This document shows, in pieces, positions 42,991 to 56,591 of a stretch of DNA of 64,000 nucleotides. The notes beneath the pieces were generated by a model, which worked only from the letters and a program-made list of their open reading frames with translations, searched no databases and was not told where the DNA came from. This stretch comes from Lycocorax pyrrhopterus obiensis (lineage: Eukaryota > Chordata > Aves > Passeriformes > Paradisaeidae): positions 2,980,138-3,044,137 of the forward strand of contig JACSVZ010000004.1 in assembly GCA_014706295.1 (NCBI GenBank), given 5' to 3'. Position numbers and translations under genes: made by a program. Every line of letters starts with the position of its first letter. The stretch's first letter is position 1.

Positions 42991-45900
42991 AGGAGAAAAC
43001 TTTCTGCCGTGCTTTCGCTCTTCTTTCCCTTTTTACCTGCAAATAACACCCATGTACATCTGTCCAAGGAATCACCTCACGCTGCCACAAACATAAAGAG
43101 ATTTTGAGTAGGTCCCCGTTTTCTTCTGAAATACAAAACTTGAGAAAATAACAGGAAATAGCAGAGCAAAGAGGGTTTCCAAGAAGCAAAGAGCCAAATC
43201 AGCACTTTGTTCTCAGTGGGTAAATTAAAAATCTCTTCTGCTGCTCTGTGGAGCAGGGTGAAATATAGTAGAAAGACTTATATTGCTGCGGAGCTTTGCA
43301 TTTGCAAATATTGGCTGCATTTTCATTAGGTTCCAGTCACAAAAACAGGTTGGATAAGGTTGTTAGTGGTAATTTGAAAGCTAAGCAATGATAGATGCAC
43401 ATACAAGACTGCATCCCTTCCTCCTTCTGAGGGACCAGTCCCTCTCTCCTGAAATGGGTATCAAAGATGGAGAGAACGAATTATCTTCTGAATTGCCCGT
43501 TTCTCTTTATTGCCTACTGACCATTTGGTGAGAGAAGCTGGCTGGTGTTTAGAAGGTGGTTCATTTTAATTTCTCAATTACTTCTGTTCTCTTCAATAAG
43601 AAAAGTGTAATAAGAAACAGCAAAGCTGTGTACAATACCATCATGAGACTCCATCTTTATTGTCTCAATAATTCAGTCTGTTCATTTTCATTAGGAAAAA
43701 CCCAGAGTTTCCATGCTTTGGCACTAAAGTTTTAGCCTGGGTTCTAGAAGTTAAACTACATGCTTTTTGTTAATTTTACTATCCCCATAGTTAACTTACA
43801 TATCCCCATCTAGCAGAGGTACTGCTAAATGGCTGGTCAGAAATTGGTCTGGAATTATGAGGTCATAATTCAGGGCATGAGATCAGAGAGTAAAAATCTC
43901 TATACTCAGGGCTTTGCCAGCTTCAAGGCGAGGAGGAAAGAAAAAAAAATTAAATGAAAGACTGTCCTGTACCCTTCAGATTTTCTTAGATATTCACCAG
44001 TGCAATCAGTGAAATATTCTTGAGCAACAGTTATTTTTTAAGCTGATAATATTAAAAATACTACCCAAGGAACACTGAAAATAATACTGGAAAATGTCCA
44101 GTATTGGCCCGAGGTGCTGTGACTTACACTGAGCATGTTAAGAGGAAGACCACAGCTGCTTTGGGTATGGCCTGTGCTCTCGGGCACCAGGGTCACACTC
44201 TACACAGCCTTTGCGGTTAAAACTTGTTTTCCATGATACAGACACTTCCAATATGCAGCGTCAAAGAAAGGCTATTCAGGATAAGATGAACACGTGGTAA
44301 TACTTCTCATAAGCAGTCTCCCAGTCTCCAAATTCCAGAACCATGTGTTCCTCCTGCAGCCAGGAACACATACCCACGTCTGCTCCCAAGGTCACACAAA
44401 CAAACCCCTTCCCCTCACAGAATCAAAAGGACCGGTTTATTTGCATACTGTGATAAGTACAAAGATCACCTCAAACTACTCATTTCGATTCAGGTAGATG
44501 TAGTAGGTAAATTGTTGGTATTAACAGAAAGAAGGCACTTAAGCTTCATGGTATCTAAAGGAGGCCTTGTATTGGAAGACAGCTCTTGTTTCCCATATAT
44601 ACCCGGCATTCGTAGATGATACACAAGGTTCAGTTCTAACCTGCTGGCAAACACTATGTGCAGGGAAATGGCACAAGGAGCCTGGAAAACCCAGCACTGC
44701 TGCCTTTCTTGGCCCTGGAGCTGATTCAGATGTTGGCTAAGGTTATGCAAGCACAGATCTGAGCAGTCAAGATACCTGTGCTAGTTTACAAGGCCAGGAC
44801 TGCTCAGGCAGGAGTCACTCAAATACCCCGGCCACACCACCTGCATCAGAGTGTTGTGAAAGTCACTTGGCAGGTTTGACACCACCCTGAATTCCTTACA
44901 GAGGGGAATACTGATCTCACCACCTCAATATTATACACTGGGCCTGTTGAAAGAAGGGCTCATGCCCTGATTGCCTTAAAATTGGAGAAGGCCAAGAAGG
45001 CAGGAATTAAATGCAGAAGTCTGTTATCGCATAGAAAAATGTAAGAAATAAAATTAAAAAAAAATAGGAATTAACTTCCTCAGATTTAAGAAGTCTTATC
45101 CCTGGATAGGAGCTGTGCTGTTAGACAACACATCCTAGGGTCTACTGTACATACAGTTCTTGTAGAAGCTTTATTACTTTCTAGAACCATAAGTTACAGC
45201 TTGTTTAATTGAAGTATTATTCTGTTACAAGCCCTACTGAAGGGTACGTTCTTACTGAGAATTTCAGTGGGGCAAAGAAGGCTTTTTATCACACCTATCT
45301 ACACAGATTCTTCCATCCTAGATATGTCAACAGATATTTTGTATTTGGTGGAAAAATGTTTGCACTTGGCTAAGCACCTAGATAAAGCACTTTTGTTTTC
45401 TGCAGTCAAGACGTATCTCTTTTTACAGACAATGACATAATCTATGTGAAACCCACCTTTCTTTCTTACCAAGTCTGATACAAGGTATACATTCCCTGTG
45501 TAGAATAAAAAGGTGTATATTCTCTGTGTAGAATAAATTTTTAGCTGGTGCTAGTAAACATGAGGTAGGTTATTCAAGCCCATGCCTGGAGGTAAATGAA
45601 ATTTTCAGAGACAGAGAGGACATGCGCAGAGCTGTTTATTCTGAACAGTTCTTCTGATAGGTTCCTCCTTCGTTTTCCATTTAAGCTCTTGTGTTTTTTC
45701 CCTGGGACAAAGGCATAGCTTGCCACTACCAGCTATTTCAGCTACATGTTCTCAAATAGTCAAAGGAGGATTATTTTTCAAGTCAACCAAAGCACTAGCA
45801 AAACAATGGAGTTCTTACCTACTGAGTTGAAGATCAAAGATGAAAATGTTGATAAGAACTACAGAAAATTGTTCTGGTTCACAAAATGTGCCTATTAAAC

Positions 45901-48900
45901 TTGACTTACATGTTCAGGTAGATTGCTTTGTGCACCTGTTACTGGATTTTGTTTTCTCATTCATCCCAACTAGACAAATATATGTAATTTTGGAATGACT
46001 AGCAGGTTAAGCAAAATTAATCATATCAGTAATAGCAACCTAAGAAACAGTTTAAAAATATAATCTACATATAGATATAGACCAACTCCTGAAATTATAG
46101 CGTATTTTCACCTAACAAATAATCAAGTTCCAGATAAATGCTAATAAACCCCCACAAGAATACAATATTGTAAACCTGTCCCTCAGTTCTCTATAAAACA
46201 GGGCTGCAAGATGAAAGCAGGTTTAAGTTTAGAAAGCTGCTTCCGTTTGCCCTTTCTATGTCCCAGTGAGGTGACCTTGACAGTGCTGGAAATCACCAAA
46301 TATGAAGGAAGCGCCTTCCCCAACTGCTCTGATTTCCTAAGGAAAAAAAGGCCTTTGTCATCATATTTTGTGTATGAGTGCCTATTCTGCTGTCTTCACT
46401 TCCTCATAGAGTAACTTTTGAATCCAGTGTTGATTTTCAACTAAATTTGAAAATGAATCACAGGTTTCAAGGCACAAAATCATCCCAAGTTTAGTGAAAG
46501 TAGGCAGCCAGCTGGGAGGAAGAGGAGATCCAGATGGAGTCTCCAGCCATAGAAAAGAATGTGGCAAATGCCTAATTCGTACCAGGCCTCATATGATCCA
46601 TCTAAGACAAAGACCATACCGGCCAGGGGGAAAACTTGCATGAAGCACAAATCCATTGGAAACCAGGCTTCACTGATTCCATTACTCATGGACTTCTTGC
46701 TCATTTCTCTTAGACTTTTCTACCACACACAGGACTGGGGTTCCCCAAATACCTGCTCATGCCATTCACAGTCCAAGCTATGCTCTCAGAATAGATCTCC
46801 TTAGTGCCCCACTAAATAGTTCTTCAAATACCATTTCCACATATCCACAATTTTTCTCAGCATAAGAAACCATTTTCACATGTGGCCCTATTTAAAATGT
46901 GATTCTGCTCACTGGCATTGGGTTTGTAAAAGCATTTGAGTCAGTCTTTTTCTTTCTGTTTGTTGAGCTCAGGTATTCAAATCCCCAAATGGTATTCACT
47001 CACCTTTTGTGCAGGCAGAAGTCCTGCTCATGATACCATATGCTTGTGAATTATCAAAAGGGCTTCAGGCTATGAAGAGGTGATTTCTTCTACATCTAGC
47101 AGTGCCAGTGGACAGGATTAACCACCTCAGAACTTCCTGACCACTCTTCAGGGGGGCTAACAGAAGAGTCCATGGCAGTACTGCTAACTCAGGTGAGGCA
47201 AAGCCAGCTGCCATACCTCGTACCTCAGGATTTTAGACTGCTTAAAATGATGCATCTAATTGTGCTTAGTATGAATTAGGGAGAACCCATAAAAAACTTC
47301 TCCATGACAGGTCGATTTGTAGCAGCTAGAAGCACTCATGTGGCTGTGGATGGAAAACCTCTTTCCTCTGCACAGCTGTATCTGGAACAAAACATCTGTC
47401 CATGTCCTAACCCAGCCAAGCTGCAGCTATTGTTGTTTTAAGAAAGCAAAAATCAGAAAGAGTCTTTCAGACTCCAAAACCACCTACTCAAAAAAAGAAA
47501 GCCATATTTCTCCAGCAACACAGACCTTATAAGGCCCAAGTTTATTGTGCTTCTTCATAGAGCAAAATACTTTTTGGCACATTTTCCAATCCCATAAATG
47601 CTGTGATGGAGTGAAAATGAAATTAATGCACAGAACAACTGTTATGACTCAGCCTTCAACGTAAAAGTAGCGCTCAGTGCTGATTATCTGTACCAAGCAA
47701 GTTTTGCACATTCTTTCACAGTTTCAGTGGCCTTTTTAAAAACCAAACACACACAAAAGGGAGGTGCTCATCTTGACTCCAAATAAATCTGAAATTTTTG
47801 GTATTTTGATATTCAAAACTTAGCGTGTATCTCCTAAATTAACGAGTCCCTTAATACTAGGAGGTAGCAGTAGGCTCTCTTTCCACCCCCCCAGCCATCC
47901 ACTTTCATAAATTGCTAGGAAGATGGAAGACTGGAGTCCCCTGTTTCTCTTCCACATGAAGTGAAATGGCCAGTGGGGTTCCATGTTATTAGTATTGCAT
48001 GTTGAATGTTGGAATAGGCAGAGAATGATCACACAAGCCTTATTTCTTTAGGGAATTGGGCTCCAAGAATTATCCCCCACCCACTTTTTGCACTAAAAAG
48101 ACAGCTATTAACTCCCAGATCTGCCTGCCTTCGACAGACAAAGGAAGTGAAGAAACAAAACAAGTAAGTGATGATGTTTACTGAGGAATAAATTACTTTT
48201 GGTAGTCAGATGGAGGAGAAGCCTCCGAGGAAATGTAATCACCACACCCTGCCAGTTATTAAAGGATTGTGTGGAAGCCATGGCTGGGCGACTGCTTATG
48301 CAAACTTAAGGAAATGTTTGCTTAATAAAGATTAAACAGAAGGTTCCCTGACAACGTCTACTGTGCCTAACAGGACTGTGACAGAAAACACGGGCTCTCA
48401 TTCAGATCCATCCAGGCATACTGTGGTGTCTGTGTGGGGCAGACAGATCTGTGCACGCAAAGGTTAACTGCAGGATTCAAGCCACAGGAGATAAAGGGGG
48501 AAATGCTATTTTTTGTCTACAGACTGTGACAAAAAACAAGCTCAGAAAATTAGTTCTGTTACAGAGCAAGACTTACATGCATGTGTACTTTCCAGGCAGA
48601 GTTGCAACCTGTTCTATTTGAAGGATTTGTTGCTTAGCAAACTTTCAAATGAAGACTTTTCACATGCATCCGAATGAAAAAATTGAAAATTGAGATTTGG
48701 CCCAAAATATTTATTTTTAAAATGTGGAGCTGTAGGGGAAAATCAATCAATAGATACACAAAATTTACAATAATAAAATTTACAAGTATAATTCCTCCTA
48801 TGAATATTCAGCAGAAATGAACAATGCTGCAGAACTCTCTTGGTTACATTTTTTACCAGTGAATGGTACTGTTCACATTCTTCAAGAAGATTAGAAGTGG

Positions 48901-51085
48901 GAGGTTGTATGGAGCTACTCTGATTCATTTAATCTTTTTTTGTCTTTTTCCAACTAAGCATTTTCACAGGGGAAAAACAATGATGTCATCAAGTTCCTCT
49001 CTCTACTGAGACTGTATAGTTGCAAGGTTTTTTGCTGATTTATGGATTAGAAAAATTTCAGTGATATTACTAACAAAAAGTAGGTTATCTTGCCATTGCT
49101 GTGTGGTAGTTCATGAGGGAGATAGAAGTACCTCATGACCTGCTTGTACACCACAGTTAGGGGATGAAGAATCACCCAACATTCCAGGATACCAAAAAGG
49201 AGACCAGAATTAGGCACAACTTTTATTTGAATAAATCAACTCCATATTTTGTTAGGTATTCTTGTTTTCAACATGATTTTCCTAGTTAGAAGAAACAGAC
49301 CCAGACGAGAATGAGACAGATTAAATTCAGCCTCTGCAGTGTGCTGCAGTCTTTCCTGCTACAACTGCTGATCCAAATGTTAAAAAAATCCAGGAAAACT
49401 CATACAAGCTTCACATTAAAAGTATTAAATTAATTAGCTACATTTTAATTACCAGGCAGAAAGGACAAAGCTAGTTGTTGCCATCTTCACTACCCAGGCT
49501 GCTTGTCGTTGTGATGTTTAAGAAAAAGGGCTGAGATGCTGAGTTATTTGTGCCCAGCTCTGACTCCATTTGGATCTGAGCTTAACTAAGCAGAGACAGC
49601 AGTGAGTTACTACTCAAGGCTGCCACCTCCTGTCTTAAATCTCCACTCCCGTACGGGCTGATTAGTAACCTGATTAGGGTGTTCCTCCCAACACCGGCTT
49701 TGATTGTAAAGCTAATTCTGCGTAGAAACGATGTTTCCTCAAAAATAATCAGAAACACATATTTACATAGGTTACAGGAACTAGAGCAACCATGCAATAT
49801 GTCACAGCCATCTTACGAGCAGCTATTGATTTCCATGGATATCCAAAGCTATGAGACCTAATGAAAATAATAAAAGATTATTTCCTTCTCAAGCAGCACT
49901 ATGCTGTGTGTCACTGTTCTGCATCTCAGCAGACAGGCCTATCCATCTTATTATGCACATTAATCAATTGCCAGATAAAAATACATTACTCACATCTGAA
50001 ATGTGCTACTGCATTTATAAACTGTTGATTAAAGAGAGAAAGATTAAAGAGAGAAAGGTTGCATTTTTCCCCAAGTATTAATACTAATTTAAAGTACAAG
50101 TGGCATCAAAACTGCCAACGTTGAGAAATTAGAGGACAATCTTACGCTTTGCACACTCCAGATGTCTGACAGTTCTTTGCTTCTAATCAATTAGGCAACA
50201 ACCTCACAGTTTTTTATTTGCATCTGAGACTTTCTCTTCATGAGCCTGGCTACTGGAATCCATTTAAATGGACATTCTGCTCTTACTATCTAGTCTGAGA
50301 CATCAATATCTCCCTAATCAAGAAGCATAAAAATTCTCATACAAAAGTTTTAAGTACATCCAATGTTCACCTGCAAAATACAAAACCCCCAAGCAAAACA
50401 AAACCCCCCCAAAATCTGTATTTCCTTTCCTTCTTGCTTGTCTTACTCAATTTGAAATTCAGGGCAAATAATCTCTAGAAAATTGCTAGTTGAAAGTTTG
50501 TGATACTGAGTGTGACAGGAGAAGTTTTCCTTATTTTGAGATAGTGATGCATCCACAAATTTGAGCTGTTTCCCCATTTTCATTCTCAATCTTAGTAAGT
50601 GGACTTGGTTAAAAACAAAAGGCTTTAAAAATACCAAGTCTTTTGAGAAAAAGTGAACGCAAACTCCCAGCAGTGACAGATATTGATAATTTGTATGCCT
50701 TCTGGAAAAGCTACTTAATGAAAGACATGGCACTTCATTCAGAAATGTCTCTCTCATTTATTCAGACCTCCCTGGTCTTCAAAATATTGTACAGAGCTCT
50801 CCAAGCATTGCAGGACCCTGAGCAGGAGAGCTTGAAAACCCCTGCAGAACAGCAGCACTGTAGGCCTTCCTGCATGCCACAGACCAGGTAACCAACCAAC
50901 AGGTGTTTCCATCCCCAAACTTCTTGCATGTGGAATGCTTGCAGGATTGAATCCATCGGGATTGAATCTCCCCAATATCCTTGCACGTGGCCTACTTACT
51001 AAGCCCACGTGTCCTACTTCGGTGGTGCTCTCTGCTCGGAAATTTTTGTTGCACCTCATCTTGCTTCAGTCATTGCAACTCGTAA
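42991..51085. other. A+T-rich gene desert, part 2
   Basis: I see no gene or RNA. A two-copy, 28-bp imperfect tandem repeat with the common core ctgtgtagaataaa lies at about 45,483-45,538. Short A-rich duplications occur near 50,030-50,060. Otherwise nothing is recognisable. Confidence 0.5.
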
Positions 51086-51496
51086 AATCACAGAATCACA
51101 GCATGGTTTGGGTTGGAAGGGACCTTAAAGATCATCCAGCCCAACCTCCTGCCATGGGCAGGGACACCTCCCACCAGACCAGGTTGCTCCAAGCCTTATC
51201 CAACCTGATCCTTAACACTCACAGAGATGGGACACCCACAGCTTCTCTGGGCAATCTGTGCCAGTGTCTAATCACCTTTGTTATAAAAAATGTCTTTCTT
51301 ATGTCCAGTCTAAACCTGCTCTCTCAGTTTAAAACCATTGCCCCTTGTCCTGTCACTACAGGCCTTGGTAAAAAGTCTTCTGCCACTTTTCCTATAAAGC
51401 CCCCTTCTAGTATTGAAAAGCCAAAATAAAGTCTCCCCAGAACCTTCTCTTCTCCAGGCTGAACAACCCCAGCTCACTCAGCCTGTGTTCATAGGA
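51086..51496 (-). repeat. CR1 LINE, 3' end (5'-truncated copy)
   Basis: About 410 bp match the reverse complement of the typical avian CR1 3' region. It begins with the terminal octamer-like repeats (aatcacag, aatcacag). Next comes the hallmark ggtttgggttggaagggacc, then ttaaagatcatccagcccaa and tgccatgggcagggacacct. It continues to the upstream part ttctccaggctgaacaaccc and cagctcactcagcctgt. The family is diagnostic of birds and other sauropsids. The copy is 5'-truncated, as most CR1 insertions are, and encodes only frame-broken remnants. Confidence 0.93.
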
Positions 51497-54400
51497 AAAA
51501 TGGAAAATCTCACTGCTTTCTAGCTTCTGATACCTACAGTATTTTACAACAACCACAGGTACACTCATGTAAAAGTATTTGGTAAGAACTGATTGTAGAA
51601 ATGCAGAAAACAGATAAAGAATATTAAAAAAAAAAATCCACGAATTGATTTGTTAAAAGCAACATTTACCCGTGTGGGGCTTAACTTCACCACAGTAAAG
51701 AATGAATTTATTTGAAACCACTTTCTTTGAAAATCTGAGATGCAAATCGACTTCAGCTACCAGAATTCAGCAGATTACGTCAAAATGCTATTTTGCATGT
51801 GCTGTGGATGAGTTTTGAAAATTGCATTTATTTATTTAAGAAGTCAGTATTCAAGCTCAGAGCGTTAAAAAATCAGTGTTGTGGTTAATGCACAGGACTG
51901 GGTATCAGATGATTTAGATTCTAGTCTTGGCTCTGTCTCAGACTTCCCCTATGAGATCATCACTTACAATTATCTTTCCAGAATTGGCATCTAATTTTGG
52001 ATAACCCAGCTTTGCCTGCCAGACTTCAATATCTGGAACCCAGTTTTCAGAAAATGGTTTAATTCACTTCAGCTAGTATAAAAAGAACTCGAAATCTCTG
52101 GAAATCAGGTTTCTGAAACTCTGACATTCCATTGGTTGTCATTTATATCTCTGGAAAGTGGCCTCAAAATGTTACCAGTGAAGTGGAGAATTCAGATTTA
52201 TTAATACTTTGCATCTGCTGCACATGCCTAAACAACTACAAAATATTTAGGGCAATGGAGAACAGGGTCCAGAGAGAGCATCCAGGGGTTTCCCATGAGT
52301 CCAGTGTACAACACATCTCATCTGCACATTTCACTGTTTCATCTTAAGGTCTCAGAAATTAAACTGTTTCAAATGAGAAGCATAGCTGTAAAGGCAGATT
52401 TTCTTTACCATAAAACTATTTGTGGCCCCTAAATTTCAGTGAAATCAACACAAGTGTATGCCCTGCACGGATCTGAGCTTTTGTGACAAAGTATCATCAC
52501 ATATACAGTGGTCAAAATTCATGATGATTTGCAGTGCCTGAACTCTATAAGATAACTTTGTTTGAAGTTGAGTTTTAAAAGTTTTGAATGGCAGATGGGA
52601 CATATGCTAGAGATACTACATGAAATGGAATTTTTGTTGAATTTAAAACACAAAGTGACCTTTACAATGTGTTCTCATGTTTGTCTGGAAATGAGCCAAC
52701 AAAAATAAAAGTTCATACTCTGTATCCCTGTGACACTAAAAAGGAAAAACATTTTCTCCACCTTGTGAAGAAATGTTTGTGAAAAATACCCAGCAATAAA
52801 AACCTGTCCTCATAGTATTTTAATTAAACAGTCAAATATCTCACTCAAGAATCCTCATGTAACCTACACTGGATCATACCATCTGTGTGAAGATGTTTTG
52901 CAATTATGCCAGTACTTCCAGCTCAGATGACTCAGAATGGGTGGTGCTTATAGGGAGGAGAATCCAGACCCTTTTGTCCTTCACAGAAATCCAGGCCTGC
53001 TCAACACTCTCGGTCTGGTGCATTTTGACAACCAAGTTGTCTTTTCTTAGCAGGAAAATTATCCTGCTTTGGCCCCCATGGCCACGCTGCCTCTGGCACC
53101 TGAGCGTGGTTGGCTTGGATAACCAGGAAAGTGAGATATTCAGGATTTGGTGAAGGTCAGAGTCCCTTAATGCTAATGAGGTAGGCATACAATGTTGAAG
53201 GTGTGTCTGCTGAGGGCTCACCTGCCCTTTAAACCATGATCTGTTCAGAAGTATCCAGACGGTTTTTAACTTACTGCATCCACAGTTTGATAAATCCAGA
53301 AAACGATCAGCATTTAGTCAGGGGACACTTTCTGTGAATATTTCTAGCCTTCTGTTTTTGGTAAAGTAATGAAATAAATCCAAGTCAAAGGTACAATGCC
53401 TCAAAAAGAAACCAAACAGATTATTGAAGAGGAAATATTAATGCTAGTTTTCAGGTAGACTGTCTTTCTCCTGCCCTGCCAATACAACATTGGAACCAGC
53501 CTCATCGACATAGGAACTGGCCTCAGTTTCTCCAGCCAGCCAGAGTTTGCAGGTCCAAATTCCATACACCGACGCTCGGAGAGAGGGCTCTGTGGGGAGT
53601 GGAAGTACGACTAAGGAACATGCTGTTTGCTTTGCTGTGAGCAAGATATCACTGGTTCCTCCTAGACCCTCCTTTCTCTTCTATACTGAGCAGAGCTATG
53701 GAACAGCTGTTCCAATAACTCATTTTCCCTTTTAATTCTGGGCATTTCCTGCCTCTCTTTGTATGCCTGCCCATTAGGATAAGCACAGAGCATGTAATTG
53801 GCAAGTTCATAAAAGTCTATCAAACTCAGTATAAGACAGAGGTAGTACTTTCTCTGATAAGCTTCAGCACACTGTTTAGTCATCATACTTTTATTATCTT
53901 CTATCACGACATCTTGATCTCTCACAAAAGTCACAGCAAGTCACACCACCTTCTCCTGGTAGGAAACTACCAGGATAGTCCTCTCCATGGCTTTAACAAG
54001 GAGCAGGAGCAAGTAGACAGTAGGTTTCTGGAAGACAAATCTTTTGTTTACACAATATTATACAAAGATCACTTTTCAACTTACTGCAAAAACTCCAAGT
54101 TATGAAGTGTATATACAAAATAACTCTGAAGATAGGAAACAATCGGATTTTTTTCTTCAGTTTGCTTATTTCTTTACAATCTTCTGAGCAAGTTGCACTA
54201 ACTGAAATATGTGCAATATATACATAAAGAAGATAATTCAAATGTATATGGTACCCATCGGTTCATTGATTTTTAAGCTTTTCCACTTCTTTGCATCGTA
54301 TGACTGACCTAAGAAAGAAATATCAATTCCTGTGTACTTTGAGTGTAGTTAAAACAAATCTTATTCTCTGTTACCCTGCTCACAACAAATGACACTGATG

Positions 54401-55801
54401 AGTACAGACCACGATAAAACTTCCTTTCCTGTTAAAGAAAATGTTCTTACCATTATCTGCAACTTTCTTCCTATAGACACTTTTAAAAAAATCTTTAAAA
54501 CAAGAAGTAATATCTCAGCTCAACTAAATCAGTAAAATAAGTTTTAAAAGAGATGTCTGTTCAAATCACATTATATTTCGTCTCCTGCACTGTACATGAC
54601 ATTTAATAAAATACAAAAATCTTTTAATGCTATCCAACAGCTAACAGCAACAACAGTTGGTAGTAAGAACAGTGGTGAATTTATTGACTATACCATGCAG
54701 GATGTAAGTTCCGGTACTTCTGGTACAGAACTTGTATCCCTTTGATATGAAATCTTTATGCTGGGCTATAAACAGCAAATTAACCATTTATATTTGTCAG
54801 ACTTCAGTATCACTATTTCTTGAGAGACTTCAATTACACTATAAATTCTGATGGCAATTATCAAACTAACCCTTTGTCATACAGCATTTTCTTTAACTGA
54901 TAGCCTAAATTCCTGGCAGGAAAAGGCTCATCTGATAAAAGTTACAAAACATTATTAAAAAGCAGTTGCGTGTTATATGTAACCTATTTAAGGATCTAGT
55001 GAACATCTAACCTCAGAAAAGTGAGTGAAGGAAGTTTGCTCTATTTTTACTCCATGTCTGCCATATTAAAACATAGTTTGCATTGGAGCAGAGTAAATGT
55101 TGCCATCGCATGAGGAGGCATAGCTGAAGCTTCTGTCTGACAAATAATTTGAACCCAAAATGAAACATTTCTCACTCAGAGATTGCAGATGCTGTATCCA
55201 TATGCATTAGTATGATGTGGCATGGTACCATATCCAGCTTTGTGGGACTGAGACACAGGCAGGTTAAGAGCTGTGTCCAGAATTACCTAGCAAGTCCAAC
55301 AGCAGAGTAGGAAACAGGGTGTCGTTTCCTAGGGCCCTCTGTGCTGGGTTCGACAAGCTGAGGGATTTAAAACATACAGATTAATTAATTTTTCTGGACA
55401 AAGAGCAGGCTTTTAAGGAAATTGCTTTATGCATCTGTCTTCAACCAGCAATGTAAACCGTATCATGCTCTGAAAAGGAGATTAAAATATGAATGTTAAT
55501 CATATGTATATTAGGAAGCAATCTGTACCCAGGTAAAGCTGTGCAGAGTGACCAGGATGTCCTTCCATCACAGCTGCATGCCACTGGATTAGTCCATGTT
55601 TGTTTCCATAGCTTCTTCGTCCTACTAGGTATGACAACACTGTTGTTTCCTCATTCTCAGTATTTGGATGTGATTAAAGTTTAAAAAAAGTCAAATATTA
55701 TAGCATATATTCTGGTATTTTTAAAATTTCTGATTGTTTCCACTATTCTGTAAAATTAAAGGTAGAAAAAAAATTGCTACCATAAACATATACATCTATC
55801 C
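51497..55801. other. A+T-rich gene desert, part 3
   Basis: No gene is recognised. A 90-codon minus-strand open frame (53934-53662) has non-simple composition but no similarity that I know, no promoter and no strong initiation context. The sequence is otherwise A+T-rich without clear repeats. Confidence 0.5.
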
Positions 55802-55808
55802 CTATGTG

Positions 55809-56082
55809 TTGTATAATGTATTTAAACCCTGTTGGTATGCACTAGCCAAACTCTCACTCAAGACCAGGATCCAATTATTAATTAAGACCACCTCAACCTA
55901 AGTACTCATTAACCTCCTACAAACAGCTGTGGCTGCAGGGCGGGCACAAGCCCTATAAATCAAACCCTGGGAAGAGCCAAGGGTTGAGGTGGTTGTTCCT
56001 GGTTGCTGAGTGCTGTGTGTTGCTGGAGCTCTGCTCTGAGAAATCATAAACCAAGGATCAGAAGACTGCGAGCTCTGGCACA
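55809..56082 (+). repeat. 5' LTR of the compact retroelement
   Basis: This 274-bp LTR starts ttgtataatg and ends ggcaca. It contains cctataaatc (about 55,954), a good TATA-type promoter. It matches the 3' LTR closely. Main differences are a 12-bp segment present only in the 3' copy and a handful of substitutions. Confidence 0.88.
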
Positions 56083-56084
56083 AG

Positions 56085-56102
56085 TGGTGACCCCAACGTG
56101 AT
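56085..56102 (+). other. tRNA-Trp-type primer-binding site
   Basis: The 18 bases tggtgaccccaacgtgat lie two bases after the 5' LTR. They are complementary to the 3' end of tRNA-Trp at all but one position (A in place of G at base 11), the primer used by alpharetroviruses. Confidence 0.85.
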
Positions 56103-56591
56103 GCCAACACGCAGTGTGAGAATCGCCGTGGCAAAACACCCAGAGGGGTCTTCCCAGATCTGTACCCGGGTGAGAACTGCCACAGTGGGACTTTAGTGGT
56201 CCATACCCAAAGAGGTGAGGACTGCAGGCCACAGCGGGGGGAAGTCGCGAGACGGCTTCTCTTGGAGCTCGGGAGGCCGAGAAAAGGCTCCCAGAAAAGA
56301 GCTCCCGACTATCAGCAGAAGAGGTGAAGACCAGGGGCTAGAGGGAAAAGAGTCTGTCAACAAAGAACAGGCCATATTTAAAGCCCTCCAGCATATCCTT
56401 TCAAAATCTTTAAAAAAGAATTAAATGAAAAACACCTGCAGAGGTGAGCAACCGGGAACTGAGAAAAACTAATTTAAAGGTCTTGAAAAGAAATGGAGTC
56501 AAAAAATATTAATTTAATTGTTATTTATTAAAAAAGATTAAAAAATATATTAAATATAGTTTGGCTAGTGCAAAACAAAAAGGGGGAATTA
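56103..56591 (+). other. Internal region of the compact retroelement
   Basis: A leader-like stretch includes a splice-donor-like gaggtgagc near 56,440. A small open frame (56215-56424, 69 codons) begins MRTAGHSGGKSRDG and ends in a helical, lysine-rich ALQHILSKSLKKN. The end is faintly like a retroviral matrix N-terminal helix, but I cannot assign it. The last 130 bases are A+T-rich and lead into the purine tract at about 56,576-56,586. Confidence 0.5.

Noticed and set aside
43200..50400. Possible tRNA or small nuclear RNA genes in the desert
   Set aside because: I found no A-box/B-box pair, snRNA promoter element or recognisable RNA sequence. A covariance-model scan would be needed to exclude diverged copies.
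53662..53934. 90-codon minus-strand open frame with non-simple composition
   Set aside because: I recognise no domain. There is no promoter, no flanking exon, and it sits in the A+T-rich desert. One genome-wide protein search would settle it.
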